64,000 bases of DNA from Herbidospora yilanensis (GTDB lineage Bacteria; Actinomycetota; Actinomycetes; Streptosporangiales; Streptosporangiaceae), in contig NZ_BBXE01000014.1 of assembly GCF_001570565.1 (NCBI RefSeq), positions 1-64,000 of the forward strand, read 5' to 3'. A program made the position numbers and the translations under genes. The notes beneath the pieces were generated by a model. The model was not told the origin of the DNA and made no database searches. It saw only the letters and a list, made by a program, of their open reading frames with translations. Within the stretch, counting starts at the first letter, position 1. Every line of letters begins with the position of its first letter. Of this stretch, positions 44,038 to 54,267 are shown piece by piece.

Positions 44038-45165
44038 ATGCGCAAGGGGATCCTCAGCATCGGCGCCGCCTTCGCGGCCCTTTCCCTCGGTCTCACCGCG
44101 TGTGGCGGGGGTGACGAGGGCACCGGCGCAGCTCCCGAGACGACCGGCGCCGCCCCCGCGACGTCCGCCGCCGCCCCGGCTGGCAAGATCGGCGTCATCC
44201 TCCCCGACAGCAAGTCCTCCGCCCGGTGGGAGACCGCCGACCGCAAGTACCTCGAAGAGGCGTTCAAGGCCGCGGGTGTCGCCTACGACATCCAGAACGC
44301 CCAGGGTGACAAGACCCAGTTCCAGACCATCGCCGACCAGATGATCACCGGCGGCGTGACCGTGCTCGCGATCGTCAACCTCGACTCGGGCACCGGCAAG
44401 GCCGTCCTCGACAAGGCGAAGGCCCAGGGCATCGCCACCATCGACTACGACCGCCTCACCCTCGGCGGCAACGCCGACTACTACGTCTCCTTCGACAACA
44501 CCGCCGTGGGCAAGCTCCAGGGCGAGGGCCTGTCGAAGTGCCTCGACGACGCCAAGGCCGAGAAGCCGATCATCTCCTACCTGAACGGCTCGCCGACCGA
44601 CAACAACGCCACCCTCTTCAAGGAGGGTTACGACGGCGTGCTCAAGCCGAAGTTCGACTCGGGCGACTACGTCAAGGGCCCCGAGGACTCGGTTCCCGAC
44701 TGGGACAACGCCCAGGCCGGCACCCTCTTCGAGCAGCAGCTCACCAAGGAGCCGAAGATCGCCGGCGTGCTCGCCGCGAACGACGGCCTCGGCAACGCCG
44801 CCATCGCGGTGCTGAAGAAGAACAACCTCAACGGCAAGGTCCCGGTCACCGGCCAGGACGCCACCGCGCAGGGCCTGCAGAACATCCTCGCCGGCGACCA
44901 GTGCATGACCGTCTACAAGGCCGTCAAGCAGGAGGCCGACGCCACCGCGCAGCTCGCCATCGCGCTGGCCAAGGGTGAGAAGCCCGCCGCCACCGGCACC
45001 GTCAAGGACAGCGAGACCGGCGCCGACGTGCCGGCCGTCCTGCTGACCCCGGTCGCCATCTACAAGGACAACGTGAAGGACGTCGTCGCCGACGGCTACG
45101 TCACGAAGGAAGAGCTCTGCACGGGCGACTTCGCCGCCCTGTGCACCGAGGCCGGCATCAGCTAA
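44038..45165 (+). CDS. xylF: Sugar ABC transporter substrate-binding lipoprotein (XylF-like)
   Basis: 375 residues. The lipobox LTAC with Cys at about residue 22 directs lipid anchoring on the outer membrane face, followed by a low-complexity linker (to about 50). The periplasmic-binding-protein fold of the xylose/ribose type follows (IGVILPDSKSSARWETAD, ANDGLGNAAIAVLKKN, GQDATAQGLQNILAGDQCMTVYK). The RBS is AGAAAGGA. It is the first gene of an operon with ATPase and permease; the ROK gene behind it matches S. coelicolor rok7B7-xylFGH. Xylose as substrate is likely from this match but not proven. Confidence 0.9.
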   Translation: MRKGILSIGAAFAALSLGLTACGGGDEGTGAAPETTGAAPATSAAAPAGKIGVILPDSKSSARWETADRKYLEEAFKAAGVAYDIQNAQGDKTQFQTIADQMITGGVTVLAIVNLDSGTGKAVLDKAKAQGIATIDYDRLTLGGNADYYVSFDNTAVGKLQGEGLSKCLDDAKAEKPIISYLNGSPTDNNATLFKEGYDGVLKPKFDSGDYVKGPEDSVPDWDNAQAGTLFEQQLTKEPKIAGVLAANDGLGNAAIAVLKKNNLNGKVPVTGQDATAQGLQNILAGDQCMTVYKAVKQEADATAQLAIALAKGEKPAATGTVKDSETGADVPAVLLTPVAIYKDNVKDVVADGYVTKEELCTGDFAALCTEAGIS

Positions 45166-45179
45166 GTCGCTCCGCGGGT

Positions 45180-45220
45180 ACGGCCCACGCACGCTCCCCC
45201 CGGCACAGGGCGTGGGCCGT
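45180..45220 (+). terminator. Intercistronic hairpin between binding protein and ATPase genes
   Basis: Perfect 11-bp stem ACGGCCCACGC/GCGTGGGCCGT with a 19-nt loop, 15 bp after the binding-protein stop and 31 bp before the ATPase start, followed by CCCCTTTCT. Such hairpins attenuate or stabilise transcripts so that the binding protein is made in excess over the membrane components. Confidence 0.7.
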
Positions 45221-45250
45221 GCCCCTTTCTGGAACCAGGAGTAGCCCATC

Positions 45251-46027
45251 GTGTCCACGGCACCCGTTCTGGAACTGCGCGGAATCGACAAGAGCTTCGG
45301 CCCCGTGCAGGTCCTCCACGATGTCGCCTTTTCGGTGTACCCCGGAGAGGTGACCGCTCTTGTCGGCGACAACGGCGCCGGTAAGTCCACCCTCGTCAAG
45401 TGCATCGGGGGCATCCACCCGTTCGACTCGGGCGAGTACTACTTCGAGGGCAGGCAGGTCCACGTCAGCGGCCCCCGCGACGCGGCCGCGCTCGGCGTCG
45501 AGATCGTCTACCAGGACCTCGCGCTCTGCGACAACCTCGACATCGTCCAGAACATGTTCCTCGGCCGGGAGCGCAAGCGCGGCCTGGTCCTCGACGAGGA
45601 CACGATGGAGGAGATGGCGGCCAAGACCCTCGTGGGCCTGTCGGTCCGGACGGTCAAGTCCCTCCGCCAGCACGTCTCCAGCCTGTCCGGCGGCCAGCGG
45701 CAGACCGTCGCGATCGCCAAGGCCGTCCTGTGGAACAGCAAGGTCGTCATCCTCGACGAACCGACCGCCGCTCTGGGCGTCGCGCAGACCGCGCAGGTCC
45801 TGGAGCTGGTCCGCCGCCTGGCCGACAAGGGCCTGGCGGTCGTGCTCATCTCGCACAACATGAACGACGTCTTCGCGGTCTCCGACCGGATCGCCGCGTT
45901 GTACCTCGGCCGGATGGCCGCCCAGGTGAAGACCTCCGACGTCACCCACTCCCAGATCGTGGAGCTCATCACGGCCGGGCGCAGCGGGGAGCTCGGCCTG
46001 CAGAATGGCAAGGAAGCGACCGCATGA
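45251..46027 (+). CDS. xylG: Sugar ABC transporter ATP-binding protein (XylG-like, single domain)
   Basis: 258 residues from a GTG, with CCAGGAG upstream. One complete ABC domain: Walker A GDNGAGKST (about 40-48), Q-loop YQDLALCDN, signature SLSGGQRQT, Walker B VVILDEPTAAL, and H-loop LISHNM. Unlike E. coli XylG or RbsA, which fuse two ATPase domains in about 500 residues, this one has a single domain, so it must act as a homodimer; that is usual for the actinobacterial FrcA/XylG type. Its stop overlaps the permease start by 4 bp. Confidence 0.92.
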   Translation: MSTAPVLELRGIDKSFGPVQVLHDVAFSVYPGEVTALVGDNGAGKSTLVKCIGGIHPFDSGEYYFEGRQVHVSGPRDAAALGVEIVYQDLALCDNLDIVQNMFLGRERKRGLVLDEDTMEEMAAKTLVGLSVRTVKSLRQHVSSLSGGQRQTVAIAKAVLWNSKVVILDEPTAALGVAQTAQVLELVRRLADKGLAVVLISHNMNDVFAVSDRIAALYLGRMAAQVKTSDVTHSQIVELITAGRSGELGLQNGKEATA

Positions 46028-47277
46028 CCACCACAACCGCTCCGGAGGAGAAGGCCGTCGCGACCTCCGCCGGGCTGAACCAGCAGGTCCGCGACTACGT
46101 GGAACGGGTGCGCGGAGGTGAACTCGGCGCCCTCCCGGCGGTCATCGGGCTCATCGTGCTGTGCACGGTCTTCGCGATCCTCTCGCCGGTCTTCCTGTCG
46201 CCGGTCAACTTCGCCAACCTGTTCACCCAGGGCGCGGGCGTCACCGTCATCGCGATGGGCCTGGTGTTCGTCCTGCTGCTGGGCGAGATCGACCTGTCGG
46301 CGGGCTTCGCCTCCGGCGTCTGCGCGGCCTTCCTCGGCGTGCTGCTCACCAACGAGGGCTGGCCCTGGTACGCCGCCGTGCTGGCCGCGATGCTGGTCGG
46401 CGTCGTGATCGGCCTGATCATCGGCTGGCTGGTGGCCAAGCTCGGCATCCCGTCGTTCGTCGTGACGCTGGCGGCGTTCCTGGCCTTCCAGGGCGTCGTG
46501 CTGATCCTGCTCGACGAGGGCACCAACATCTCGATCCGCGACTCGGTCATCCTGGCCATCGCCAACGAGAACATGTACCCGTGGCTCGGCTGGGCGCTCG
46601 TGGTCGTCGGTGTGCTCGCCTACGCCGGTCTCCAGCTCCTCAACAACCGCCGCAGGGCGGCCCGGGGCCTGGTCGCCGACCCGCTGTCGCTGATCGCCGT
46701 CCGCGTCGGCGCCCTCGCCGTCGCGTCGGGCTTCGCGGTGTACGTGCTGAACCTGGAGCGCAGCCGCAACCCGGGCGTCATCTCCCTGACGGGCGTGCCG
46801 GTCGTGGTGCCGATCATCCTGGTGCTGCTGCTGGTCTGGACGTTCGTGTTGCGCCGCACCCGTTTCGGCCGGCACATCTACGCCGTCGGCGGCAACGCCG
46901 AGGCGGCCCGCCGGGCCGGCATCAACGTCGACCGGATCAAGATCTCCGCGTTCGTCATCTGCTCCTTCATGGCGTCCGTCGGCGGCATCATCGCGGCCTC
47001 GCGGGCCAACTCCGTCGACCCCAACACGGGCGGCAGCAACGTGCTGCTGTTCGCGGTCGGCGCCGCGGTCATCGGCGGCACGTCGTTGTTCGGCGGCAAG
47101 GGCCGGGCCCTCGATGCCGTCCTCGGTGGCGCGGTCGTCGCGGTCGTCATCAACGGCATGGGCCTGATGGGCTACAGCTCCAGCGTGAAATACGTGGTCA
47201 CCGGCGCGGTGCTGCTGCTCGCGGCGGGTGTGGACGCCCTCTCCCGCAAGCGGGCGTCGGCATCCGGCCGCCGATAG
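46024..47277 (+). CDS. xylH: Sugar ABC transporter permease (XylH-like)
   Basis: 417 residues from the ATG at 46024, which overlaps the ATPase stop. A soluble N-terminus of about 35 residues precedes ten or more membrane segments. BPD_transp_2 family features: GEIDLSAGFASG, KLGIPSFVVTLAAFLAFQGV, and the coupling loop region RRTRFGRHIYAVGGNAEAARRAGINVDRIK. The length exceeds the usual ~330 residues of RbsC and fits the XylH type with extra helices. Confidence 0.92.
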   Translation: MTTTTAPEEKAVATSAGLNQQVRDYVERVRGGELGALPAVIGLIVLCTVFAILSPVFLSPVNFANLFTQGAGVTVIAMGLVFVLLLGEIDLSAGFASGVCAAFLGVLLTNEGWPWYAAVLAAMLVGVVIGLIIGWLVAKLGIPSFVVTLAAFLAFQGVVLILLDEGTNISIRDSVILAIANENMYPWLGWALVVVGVLAYAGLQLLNNRRRAARGLVADPLSLIAVRVGALAVASGFAVYVLNLERSRNPGVISLTGVPVVVPIILVLLLVWTFVLRRTRFGRHIYAVGGNAEAARRAGINVDRIKISAFVICSFMASVGGIIAASRANSVDPNTGGSNVLLFAVGAAVIGGTSLFGGKGRALDAVLGGAVVAVVINGMGLMGYSSSVKYVVTGAVLLLAAGVDALSRKRASASGRR

Positions 47278-47320
47278 GGTGGGCGCGAACGACGACCCCC
47301 CGGCACCAGAGGCAGGACGC

Positions 47321-48541
47321 ATGTTGCGCGCAGGTCCCTCTCAGGAGGAGATCCGCCGTCACAACCTCGGCACCCTCCTGCGCCACGTCCACCTCGGCGG
47401 CCCGACCTCGCGGGCCGAACTGACCAGCCGCATGGGGCTGAACCGCAGCACCATCATGGCGCTGACGGCCGACCTCACCGCGGCCGGTCTGGTACGCGAG
47501 GAACTGCCGAAGGAGACCGGCCGGGCCGGCCGCCCCTCGCTGGTGGTCCGGCCCGAGTCCTCGCGGGTCTACGTCCTCGCCTTCGACGTGGGCGTCGACC
47601 GGCTGGTCGCCGCCCGGGTCGGGCTGGGCGGGGTCATCCTCGACCGCCGCTGGGCGGTGCGCCCCCGCGGCGCCTTCGACCTGAACGAGTCGGTCGCCAC
47701 GCTGGCCGGGTTCGCCCGCCAGATGCACCGCAAGACCAGGGCCGACACCGTCTGCGTCGGCGCGGCGGCGGCGTTCTGCGGCGCGGTCCGCAAGGCCGAC
47801 GGCCTGGTCCGCTTCAGCCCCAACCTGGAGATGGAAGACGGCCCGTTCGGCGAGGAGTTGTCCAAGCGCCTGGCGATGGGCCTGCCGGTGACCGTCGGCA
47901 ACGACGCCAACCTGGGCGCGCTCGCCGAGCACACCCGGGGCACCGGGACGGGCTGCCGCGACCTCGTCTACCTGCACGGCGACGTCGGCATCGGCGGCGG
48001 CATCGTGGTCAACGGCCAGTTGCTCGGCGGCGCGGCCGGCTACGGCGGCGAGGTCGGCCACATGGTGGTCAACCCCGGCGGCCGGGCCTGCGGCTGCGGC
48101 TCCCACGGCTGCCTGGAGGCCGAAGTGGGGGAGCGGGCGCTGCTCGAACACGCCGGCAGCTCCGGCGTCCACCGCCTGGCGGCGGGCCGGGGCCGCGACG
48201 GCATCCACGCGGTCGTCGAGGCGGCCGACCGCGGCGACATAATCGCTCAGGACGCGCTCCACCGGGTGGGCGACTGGCTCGGCATCGGCGTCGCCAACCT
48301 GGTGAACGTCTTCAACCCCGAGGTCGTCATCTTCGGCGGCACCCTGCGCGAGATCTATCTCGGCTCGGCCGCGCAGGTCCGCAGCCGCCTCAACCTGGCC
48401 ACCCACCCCGCGCTGCGGGAGGCGCTGCGGCTGCGCACCTCGGAGCTCGGCGACGACGCGACGCTGGTCGGGGCCGCCGAGCTGGCCTTCACGAAGGTAC
48501 TCGCCGACCCTCTTGAGGTGCTCGCGCGGATGAGCGGGTAG
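47321..48541 (+). CDS. rok7B7: ROK family transcriptional regulator (Rok7B7-like)
   Basis: 406 residues from the ATG at 47321. The N-terminal winged helix (about 12-70) includes SRAELTSRMGLNRSTIMALTADL. The ROK domain has the sugar-kinase ATPase-like motif YLHGDVGIGGGIVVNG and the zinc site CGCGSHGCLEAEVG. In S. coelicolor, Rok7B7 next to xylFGH controls xylose uptake and antibiotic and carbon responses; the same arrangement here suggests local control of the ABC operon. The last 53 bp overlap the convergent MFS gene. Confidence 0.9.
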   Translation: MLRAGPSQEEIRRHNLGTLLRHVHLGGPTSRAELTSRMGLNRSTIMALTADLTAAGLVREELPKETGRAGRPSLVVRPESSRVYVLAFDVGVDRLVAARVGLGGVILDRRWAVRPRGAFDLNESVATLAGFARQMHRKTRADTVCVGAAAAFCGAVRKADGLVRFSPNLEMEDGPFGEELSKRLAMGLPVTVGNDANLGALAEHTRGTGTGCRDLVYLHGDVGIGGGIVVNGQLLGGAAGYGGEVGHMVVNPGGRACGCGSHGCLEAEVGERALLEHAGSSGVHRLAAGRGRDGIHAVVEAADRGDIIAQDALHRVGDWLGIGVANLVNVFNPEVVIFGGTLREIYLGSAAQVRSRLNLATHPALREALRLRTSELGDDATLVGAAELAFTKVLADPLEVLARMSG

Positions 48542-49910
48542 CCGGGCGCAGCACCACGAGAGCCACCACGAAGGCGACCGCGAGCAGCCCCGCCGACACG
48601 GTGAACGCCAGCCGGTAGCCCTCGGTCAGCGCGACCGCCCCCGGCGCGCCCTCACCCAGCAGGCTCTCGGTGCGGCCCGCCGCCAGGGTCGACGCCACCG
48701 CCACGCCGAGGGCCATGCCGATCTGCTGGGTGGTGTTGAACAGGCCCGAGGCCAGCCCGGCGTCGTCGTCGCGGGCGTCCGACATGCCGAGGTTCGTCAG
48801 GGCGGGCAGCACCAGCCCGCCCCCGGCGATCAGCAGCATCACCGGCAGCAGGTCGGTGACGTAGACGGCCTCCACGGGCACGCGGGTCAGCCAGCCCATC
48901 GCGGCCACCAGCAGCACCAGGCCCGTGAGCAGCACCGCGCGGGTCCCGTACCGGTTGTTGAGCCGGGCCGAGACGAACAGCGACACCCCGCCGATGGCCA
49001 CGGCGGCGGGCAGCATGGCCAGGCCCGTCGCGAGAGCGCCGTACCCGAGGACCCGCTGCATGTAGAGGGCGACCAGGACCTGGAAGGAGAACATGGCCGA
49101 CAGCGCCAGGATCTGCACCGCGTTCGCGCCCGACACGTTCCTCGACCGGAACACGCGCAGCGGCATCAGCGGGGTGCGCGCGGTCGCCTGGCGGACGAAG
49201 AAGCCGGCCAGCAGCGCGACCGACAACCCGCCGTAGGCGAGGGTCTGCCCGGCGCCGTGTCCTTCGATCCCGACCACGGTGTAGACGCCCAGCATCAGCC
49301 CGGCGGTGACCAGCGCCGCTCCGGCGACGTCGGCCCCGGCGGACCGGCCCGCGCCGCGTTCGGCGGGCAGCGCCCTGATCGCGAGCAGGATCGTGGCCAG
49401 CCCGATCGGCACGTTGATGAAGAAGATCCAGTGCCAGTCGAGGGTGTCGGTGAGCACGCCGCCGAGCACCTGCCCGATCGAGGCGCCGGCCGCGCCGGTG
49501 AAGCTGAACACCCCGATCGCCTTCGCCCGTTCGGCGGGGTCGGTGAAGAGCGTCACCAGGATGCCCAGCACGACCGACGAGGCCAGCGCGCTGCCCACGC
49601 CCTGCAGGAACCGGGCGGCGACCAGCATTTCGGGGGTGCCGGCCAGCCCGGCCAGCAGCGAGGCCGCGACGAAGACGGCGTTCCCGGCGAGGAACACGCG
49701 TTTGCGGCCGATCAGGTCGCCGAGCCGCCCGGACAGCAGCAGCAGGCCGCCGAAGGGGATCAGGTAGGCGTTGACCGTCCAGCTCAGGGCGGCCGAGCCG
49801 AAGCCGAGGTCGTGCTGGATGGCGGGCAGCGCCACGGTCACGATGCTGCCGTCGAGGATGGTCATCAGCATGGCGGTCGACAGGACCGCCAAGGCGAGCC
49901 AACGGGACAT
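48489..49910 (-). CDS. DHA2 (EmrB/QacA) family MFS multidrug efflux transporter
   Basis: 473 residues with 14 predicted helices. Motif A GRLGDLIGRKRVFLAG after TM2, motif D1-like ILDGSIVTVALPAIQHDL in TM1, and motif C GAAGASIGQVLGG in TM5 place it among proton-driven drug exporters. It lies 72 bp downstream of a MarR gene in the same direction. The gap holds a perfect TATC-A-GATA palindrome at 49946-49954, a possible operator. The 3' end overlaps the rok gene by 53 bp. Confidence 0.92.
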   Translation of the reverse strand: MSRWLALAVLSTAMLMTILDGSIVTVALPAIQHDLGFGSAALSWTVNAYLIPFGGLLLLSGRLGDLIGRKRVFLAGNAVFVAASLLAGLAGTPEMLVAARFLQGVGSALASSVVLGILVTLFTDPAERAKAIGVFSFTGAAGASIGQVLGGVLTDTLDWHWIFFINVPIGLATILLAIRALPAERGAGRSAGADVAGAALVTAGLMLGVYTVVGIEGHGAGQTLAYGGLSVALLAGFFVRQATARTPLMPLRVFRSRNVSGANAVQILALSAMFSFQVLVALYMQRVLGYGALATGLAMLPAAVAIGGVSLFVSARLNNRYGTRAVLLTGLVLLVAAMGWLTRVPVEAVYVTDLLPVMLLIAGGGLVLPALTNLGMSDARDDDAGLASGLFNTTQQIGMALGVAVASTLAAGRTESLLGEGAPGAVALTEGYRLAFTVSAGLLAVAFVVALVVLRPATRSSARAPQEGRRVPS

Positions 49911-49982
49911 GGTCGTCTCCTGTTCGGGGGGAACGGAAACGACCGTATCAGATAGTTTTGTTGTAGACGATCCCCGTCGGAC

Positions 49983-50471
49983 CTACTTGGCGCGCTGCCG
50001 TGCCCGCCGGGCGCCCTGCGGCGCTTCGACGGGGGTCGCCAGATGTCCTTCGGTCAGCCGGGTCAGCAGCCCGACGAGGACGCGCCCCTCCTCCGGGGAC
50101 AGGGCGTCGAGGGCCTCGCGGTGGACGCGGTCGGCGATGCGCTGACTCCGCGCCGCCACCTCGGCGCCCTTCTCGGTGACCGCGATGATCCGGGCCCGGC
50201 GGTCGGTGCTCGACGGCCGCCGTTCGGCCAGGCCCGCCTGCTCCAGGGCGTCGACGGTGACCACCATCGTGGTCTTGTCCATGTCGCCGATCTCGGCGAG
50301 CTGGATCTGGGTGCGCTCCTCTTCGAGCGCGTGCACCAGCACGCAGTGCATGCGGGCGGTCAGCCCGATCTCGGCCAGCGCGGCCGCCATCCGGGTCCGC
50401 AGCACGTGGCTGGTGTGGTCGAGCAGGAAGGAAAGGTCCGGTTCGGTACGGGAGGGCGCCATCGCGGTCAT
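49983..50471 (-). CDS. MarR family transcriptional regulator
   Basis: 162 residues. The winged helix covers about 45-115: LAEIGDMDKTTMVVTVDALEQAGL, then the wing RRPSSTDRRARIIAVTEKG. N- and C-terminal helices form the dimer interface; the last 15 residues are strongly basic. Position directly upstream of a DHA2 efflux gene suggests drug-responsive repression of that pump. The ligand is unknown. Confidence 0.92.
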   Translation of the reverse strand: MTAMAPSRTEPDLSFLLDHTSHVLRTRMAAALAEIGLTARMHCVLVHALEEERTQIQLAEIGDMDKTTMVVTVDALEQAGLAERRPSSTDRRARIIAVTEKGAEVAARSQRIADRVHREALDALSPEEGRVLVGLLTRLTEGHLATPVEAPQGARRARQRAK

Positions 50472-50522
50472 CTGCCCAGGATAGACAACCGCTCCCGTAC
50501 CGGATCGTCTCCGACGGGAGGA

Positions 50523-51395
50523 CTAGGCGACCCGCGCGTTGGGCGCGGTCCAGGTGTTGCACGACAGGAACGACTGCGAGTCGTAGCCCCGCTCCAGCCA
50601 GAAGGCCTGGTTGCGGCCCTTGCCGTGGACGGTGTCGGAGGCGTGCTTGGCGGCCCAGTCGACGACCTGGTCCCACTCCTCGAACACGACCGGCAGGCTC
50701 TCCTGCACCGCGCCGAGGAAGACGCCGGCCATGCACTCGGCCTGCTGCTCGACCCGGTGGCTCAGGTAGTCGCGGGCCGTCTTGGTGCGCGCCTGCGCGT
50801 AGAGCCGGTTGTACGCCGGCACGATGCCGGCGCGCTGCTGGGCGTGGTGGCCGATCTCGTGGGCCATGGTCTTGGCCAGCGTGAGACCCCACGGGTTGCG
50901 GACCGTGGCCTTCGGGAGGAACTGGTAGATGGTCTGGGACGACGGGCAGTAGTGGGCGGTGTAGGTGTTGCTGAGCTTGCCGCACGGCGTCCTGGTGCCG
51001 CTGGCCCGGATGATGATCTTCGGTACCCGGTAGGCGCCCAGGCCGGCCGCCCTGAACTGGCGGGCGTACATCTGGTTCACGCAGCGGGCGACCTTGAGCA
51101 GGTAGGCCTTGAGGGAGTTCGCGCTGCCCTTGCGCGGCTCGCCGGGGGAGCAGGTGAACGAGTCGACGGCGCCCGACCGGTAGAGCCGGTTCTTCGTCAG
51201 CACTGTCGGGAACCCGCGCTTCGCGGCGGCCGGCGCGGCCATCGGGGCCTGGGCGGCGGCGGGCCCTGCGGCCGACGGTGCGGCCGACGGTGCGGCGGCC
51301 AGGGGCGGGGGAGAGGAGGTGGCCTGGGCGGCGGAGCCCGTCACGACGAGGACGGAGAGCGCGCCGGAGGCCAGTGCGATCAGGGGAATTCGCAT
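50523..51395 (-). CDS. Secreted neutral zinc metallopeptidase
   Basis: 290 residues with a Sec signal peptide (to about residue 25) and an alanine/proline-rich linker. The mature domain has the zincin motif HEIGHHAQQ (about 180) with the third ligand probably in the downstream QQAECMAG. Cysteines at CSPGE, ARCVN, TPCGK, HYCPS, AECMA and SCNTW suggest disulfides. It belongs to the putative neutral zinc metallopeptidase family (YpfJ-like). It is a paralogue of the next gene, which has the same architecture. Confidence 0.85.
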   Translation of the reverse strand: MRIPLIALASGALSVLVVTGSAAQATSSPPPLAAAPSAAPSAAGPAAAQAPMAAPAAAKRGFPTVLTKNRLYRSGAVDSFTCSPGEPRKGSANSLKAYLLKVARCVNQMYARQFRAAGLGAYRVPKIIIRASGTRTPCGKLSNTYTAHYCPSSQTIYQFLPKATVRNPWGLTLAKTMAHEIGHHAQQRAGIVPAYNRLYAQARTKTARDYLSHRVEQQAECMAGVFLGAVQESLPVVFEEWDQVVDWAAKHASDTVHGKGRNQAFWLERGYDSQSFLSCNTWTAPNARVA

Positions 51396-51494
51396 GGTGT
51401 GCAGACCATATTGCAGGTCTTATTGGAGAGTAAAGTCGGGTAAATACGGATATTTACGGCGGCCATCCCGCGTGGATGACCGCCGCACCGCAGG

Positions 51495-52265
51495 TCAGGC
51501 CACCTGTGAGGCAGGAGCCTTGTAGGTGTTGCACACGCTGGGCGAACCCGCCTTGAAGCCGCGGTCGGTCCACGCCGCCCGGCTCTTGCCGCCGCCGTGG
51601 CTGGGGTCCCCCATGTCCTCCTTGATGTAGGTCAGCAGTTGCCGCCAGTCATGGGAGTCGCGCCCCGTGGAGGCCCAGATGCTGCGCAGGAACGCCCCGG
51701 AGAGGCAGTCGGCCTGCAGTTCCAGGCGGGCGTGCCACTTGTAGGCGGCCTTCGTGTTCTTCGGCATCAGCTTGTAGTGGGCCTTGATGATCCCCGACCG
51801 CTGCTGCACGTGGTGGCCGTACTCGTGGGCCAGCACGTAGAAGAGGAAGGGCGTGCCCTCGTACTCGAGCATCCAGCCGTCGACCAGGACGACGAGGCCC
51901 TGGGTGTCCTGGCAGTAGGCGCCGCCCCAGAAGCCGTCCATGTTCCCGCACGCTCGGGTCCTGGTCGGCTTGCTGATGAACTCCATGCCCGGCTGGCGGA
52001 ACGGGAGCTTGGCCTTCTTGAAGAAGGAGGTCCAGGTGGCGTCGAGGCACTCGGCGCCCTCGCGCAGGTAGTTCTGCGCGGTCAGGAAGTCCTCGATCGT
52101 CACGGAGTATTCGGGACACGACCGGACCGGCAGCTTGCCGGACGTGTAGATCGGGTTCTTCGTCAGGGCGGACAGACCGGTCGGAACAGGCCGTGCGTGG
52201 ACCGTTCCGGGCGCCAGCAGGGGCGCCACCAAACCTGCCACCAGTAAGGGGATGATTTTTCGCAC
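51495..52265 (-). CDS. Secreted neutral zinc metallopeptidase, paralogue
   Basis: 256 residues with a signal peptide ending near VHA-RP (about 25). The active site is HEYGHHVQQ with ELQADCLSG downstream. It shares LTKN(P/R)(I/L)Y, the cysteine pattern, a GKSRAAW/GRNQAFW segment and the C-terminal [17 protein letters not shown] with the neighbouring metallopeptidase, so the two arose by duplication. Gap between the genes is 99 bp and both run leftward. Substrates are unknown. Confidence 0.85.
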   Translation of the reverse strand: MRKIIPLLVAGLVAPLLAPGTVHARPVPTGLSALTKNPIYTSGKLPVRSCPEYSVTIEDFLTAQNYLREGAECLDATWTSFFKKAKLPFRQPGMEFISKPTRTRACGNMDGFWGGAYCQDTQGLVVLVDGWMLEYEGTPFLFYVLAHEYGHHVQQRSGIIKAHYKLMPKNTKAAYKWHARLELQADCLSGAFLRSIWASTGRDSHDWRQLLTYIKEDMGDPSHGGGKSRAAWTDRGFKAGSPSVCNTYKAPASQVA

Positions 52266-52389
52266 GAATTCAGGAGGGTACGGGACAAGTCAACCACCCG
52301 TAAAGGGATTCTCCAGGCCTCGGAGCCGGAAGCCGGGCGTTGTCGAACTACACTCCTACTGTTCGACGGCGAACGGGAAAGGAATCGCA

Positions 52390-54267
52390 GTGGGCCTTCT
52401 GGAGTCCCTGAGCGGACCGACCGACCTCAAAGCACTCGACGCGAGCGAGCTGCCCCGGCTCGCCGAGGAGATCCGTGACCTTCTGGTCCGCTCCGTCGCG
52501 AACTCGAAGGCGGGTGGTCACCTGGGTCCGAACCTCGGGGTGGTCGAGCTGACGATCGCGATCCACCGCGTCTTCGACTCCCCCCACGACCGCGTCGTCT
52601 GGGACACCGGCCACCAGTCCTACGTCCACAAGATGCTGACCGGCCGCGCCGACCAGTTCGACGGCCTGCGCCAGGAGGGCGGCCTGTCGGGCTATCCGAG
52701 CCAGGCGGAGTCGCCCCACGACATCGTGGAGAACTCCCACGCCTCCACCGCCCTCTCGTGGGGCGACGGCATCGCCAAGGGCTTCCGCCTGACCGGAAGC
52801 GACCGCCACGTCGTCGCGGTCATCGGCGACGGCGCCCTCACCGGCGGCATGGCGTGGGAGGCGCTCAACAACATCGCGCTGACCAAAGACCTGCCGCTGG
52901 TCATCGTGGTCAACGACAACGGCCGCTCCTACTCCCCGACGATCGGCGGCCTGGCCACCCACCTGGCCAAGCTGCGCGTCACCCAGAGCTACGAGCAGGT
53001 CCTGGAGTTCGTGAAAGACAAGTTCGGCAACGTGCCGGTCCTCTACGACACCCTCCACGGCATCAAGAAGGGCCTCAAAGACGTCCTGGCCCCGCAGGTC
53101 ATGTTCGAAGACCTCGGCATCAAATACGTCGGCCCGATCGACGGCCACGACGAGCCCGCGATGGAGACCGCGCTCCGCAAGGCCAAGTCCTACGGCGGCC
53201 CGGTCATCGTCCACGTCGTGACGAAGAAGGGCCAGGGCTACGAACCGGCCGAGAACCACGACGAAGACTGCTTCCACGCGCCGCAGCCCTTCGACATCCT
53301 CACCGGCGAGGAGCGGCCCAAGCAGCTCGGCTGGACCGACGTCTTCAGCGAGGAGATGGTGCGCGTCGGCGCCGAGCGCCCCGACGTTGTCGCCATCACC
53401 GCCGCGATGCTCCACCCGACCGGCCTGGCCCACTTCGCCGCCCTCTACCCCGACCGCATCTTCGACGTCGGCATCGCCGAGCAGCACGCCCTGACCAGCG
53501 CGGCCGGCCTGTGCATCGGCGGCCTGAAGCCGGTCGTCGCGGTCTACGCGACCTTCCTCAACCGCGCCTTCGACCAGTTGCTCATGGACGTCGCCCTCCA
53601 CCGGCTCCCGGTCACCGTGGTGCTCGACCGCGCCGGCGTGACCGGCGACGACGGCGCCAGCCACAACGGCATGTGGGACCTGTCGATCCTCCAGGTCGTG
53701 CCCGGTCTCCAGGTCGCGGTGCCGCGCGACGCCACCCGGCTGCGCGAACTGCTCGGCGAGGCGCTGCGGGTCACCGACGGCCCGACCGTGGTGCGCTTCC
53801 CCAAGGGCGCCCTGGTCAAAGAGGTCGAGGCGATCGGCGAGATCGGCTCGATGGAGCTGCTGCGCGAGGGTGAGGGCGAACCCGACGTGCTCATCGTCGC
53901 GGTCGGCCCGATGGCCGAGGTCAGCCTCGACGCCGCCGGGCTGCTGGCCGCCCAGGGCATCTCCGTCACGGTCGTCGACCCGCGCTGGGTCAAGCCGCTC
54001 GACGAGTCGCTGACGCTGCTGGCCGCCGCCCACAAGCTGGTCGCGGTGGTCGAGGACAACGGCCGCGTGGGCGCGGTCGGCGACGCCGTGTCGCGGCTGC
54101 TGCGCGACCACGACATCGACGTGCCGGTCCGCAACTTCGGGCTGGCCCAGGAGTTCCTCGACCACGCCAAGCGGCCGAAGATCCTGGCCGACGCCGGGCT
54201 GACCGCGATCGACCTGGCGGGTGAGCTGGCCGACGCGCTGCGCCGCCGCGCCGCCGTCGAGTTCTAA
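52390..54267 (+). CDS. dxs: 1-deoxy-D-xylulose-5-phosphate synthase
   Basis: 625 residues from the GTG at 52390 with AAAGGAA upstream. Transketolase-like fold: N-terminal [13 protein letters not shown], thiamine-diphosphate motif [16 protein letters not shown] (about 150-170), the pyrimidine-domain Glu in [16 protein letters not shown], and a C-terminal domain from about residue 490. It condenses pyruvate and glyceraldehyde-3-phosphate in the first step of the MEP isoprenoid pathway. It overlaps the convergent DedA gene by 4 bp. Confidence 0.97.
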   Translation: MGLLESLSGPTDLKALDASELPRLAEEIRDLLVRSVANSKAGGHLGPNLGVVELTIAIHRVFDSPHDRVVWDTGHQSYVHKMLTGRADQFDGLRQEGGLSGYPSQAESPHDIVENSHASTALSWGDGIAKGFRLTGSDRHVVAVIGDGALTGGMAWEALNNIALTKDLPLVIVVNDNGRSYSPTIGGLATHLAKLRVTQSYEQVLEFVKDKFGNVPVLYDTLHGIKKGLKDVLAPQVMFEDLGIKYVGPIDGHDEPAMETALRKAKSYGGPVIVHVVTKKGQGYEPAENHDEDCFHAPQPFDILTGEERPKQLGWTDVFSEEMVRVGAERPDVVAITAAMLHPTGLAHFAALYPDRIFDVGIAEQHALTSAAGLCIGGLKPVVAVYATFLNRAFDQLLMDVALHRLPVTVVLDRAGVTGDDGASHNGMWDLSILQVVPGLQVAVPRDATRLRELLGEALRVTDGPTVVRFPKGALVKEVEAIGEIGSMELLREGEGEPDVLIVAVGPMAEVSLDAAGLLAAQGISVTVVDPRWVKPLDESLTLLAAAHKLVAVVEDNGRVGAVGDAVSRLLRDHDIDVPVRNFGLAQEFLDHAKRPKILADAGLTAIDLAGELADALRRRAAVEF

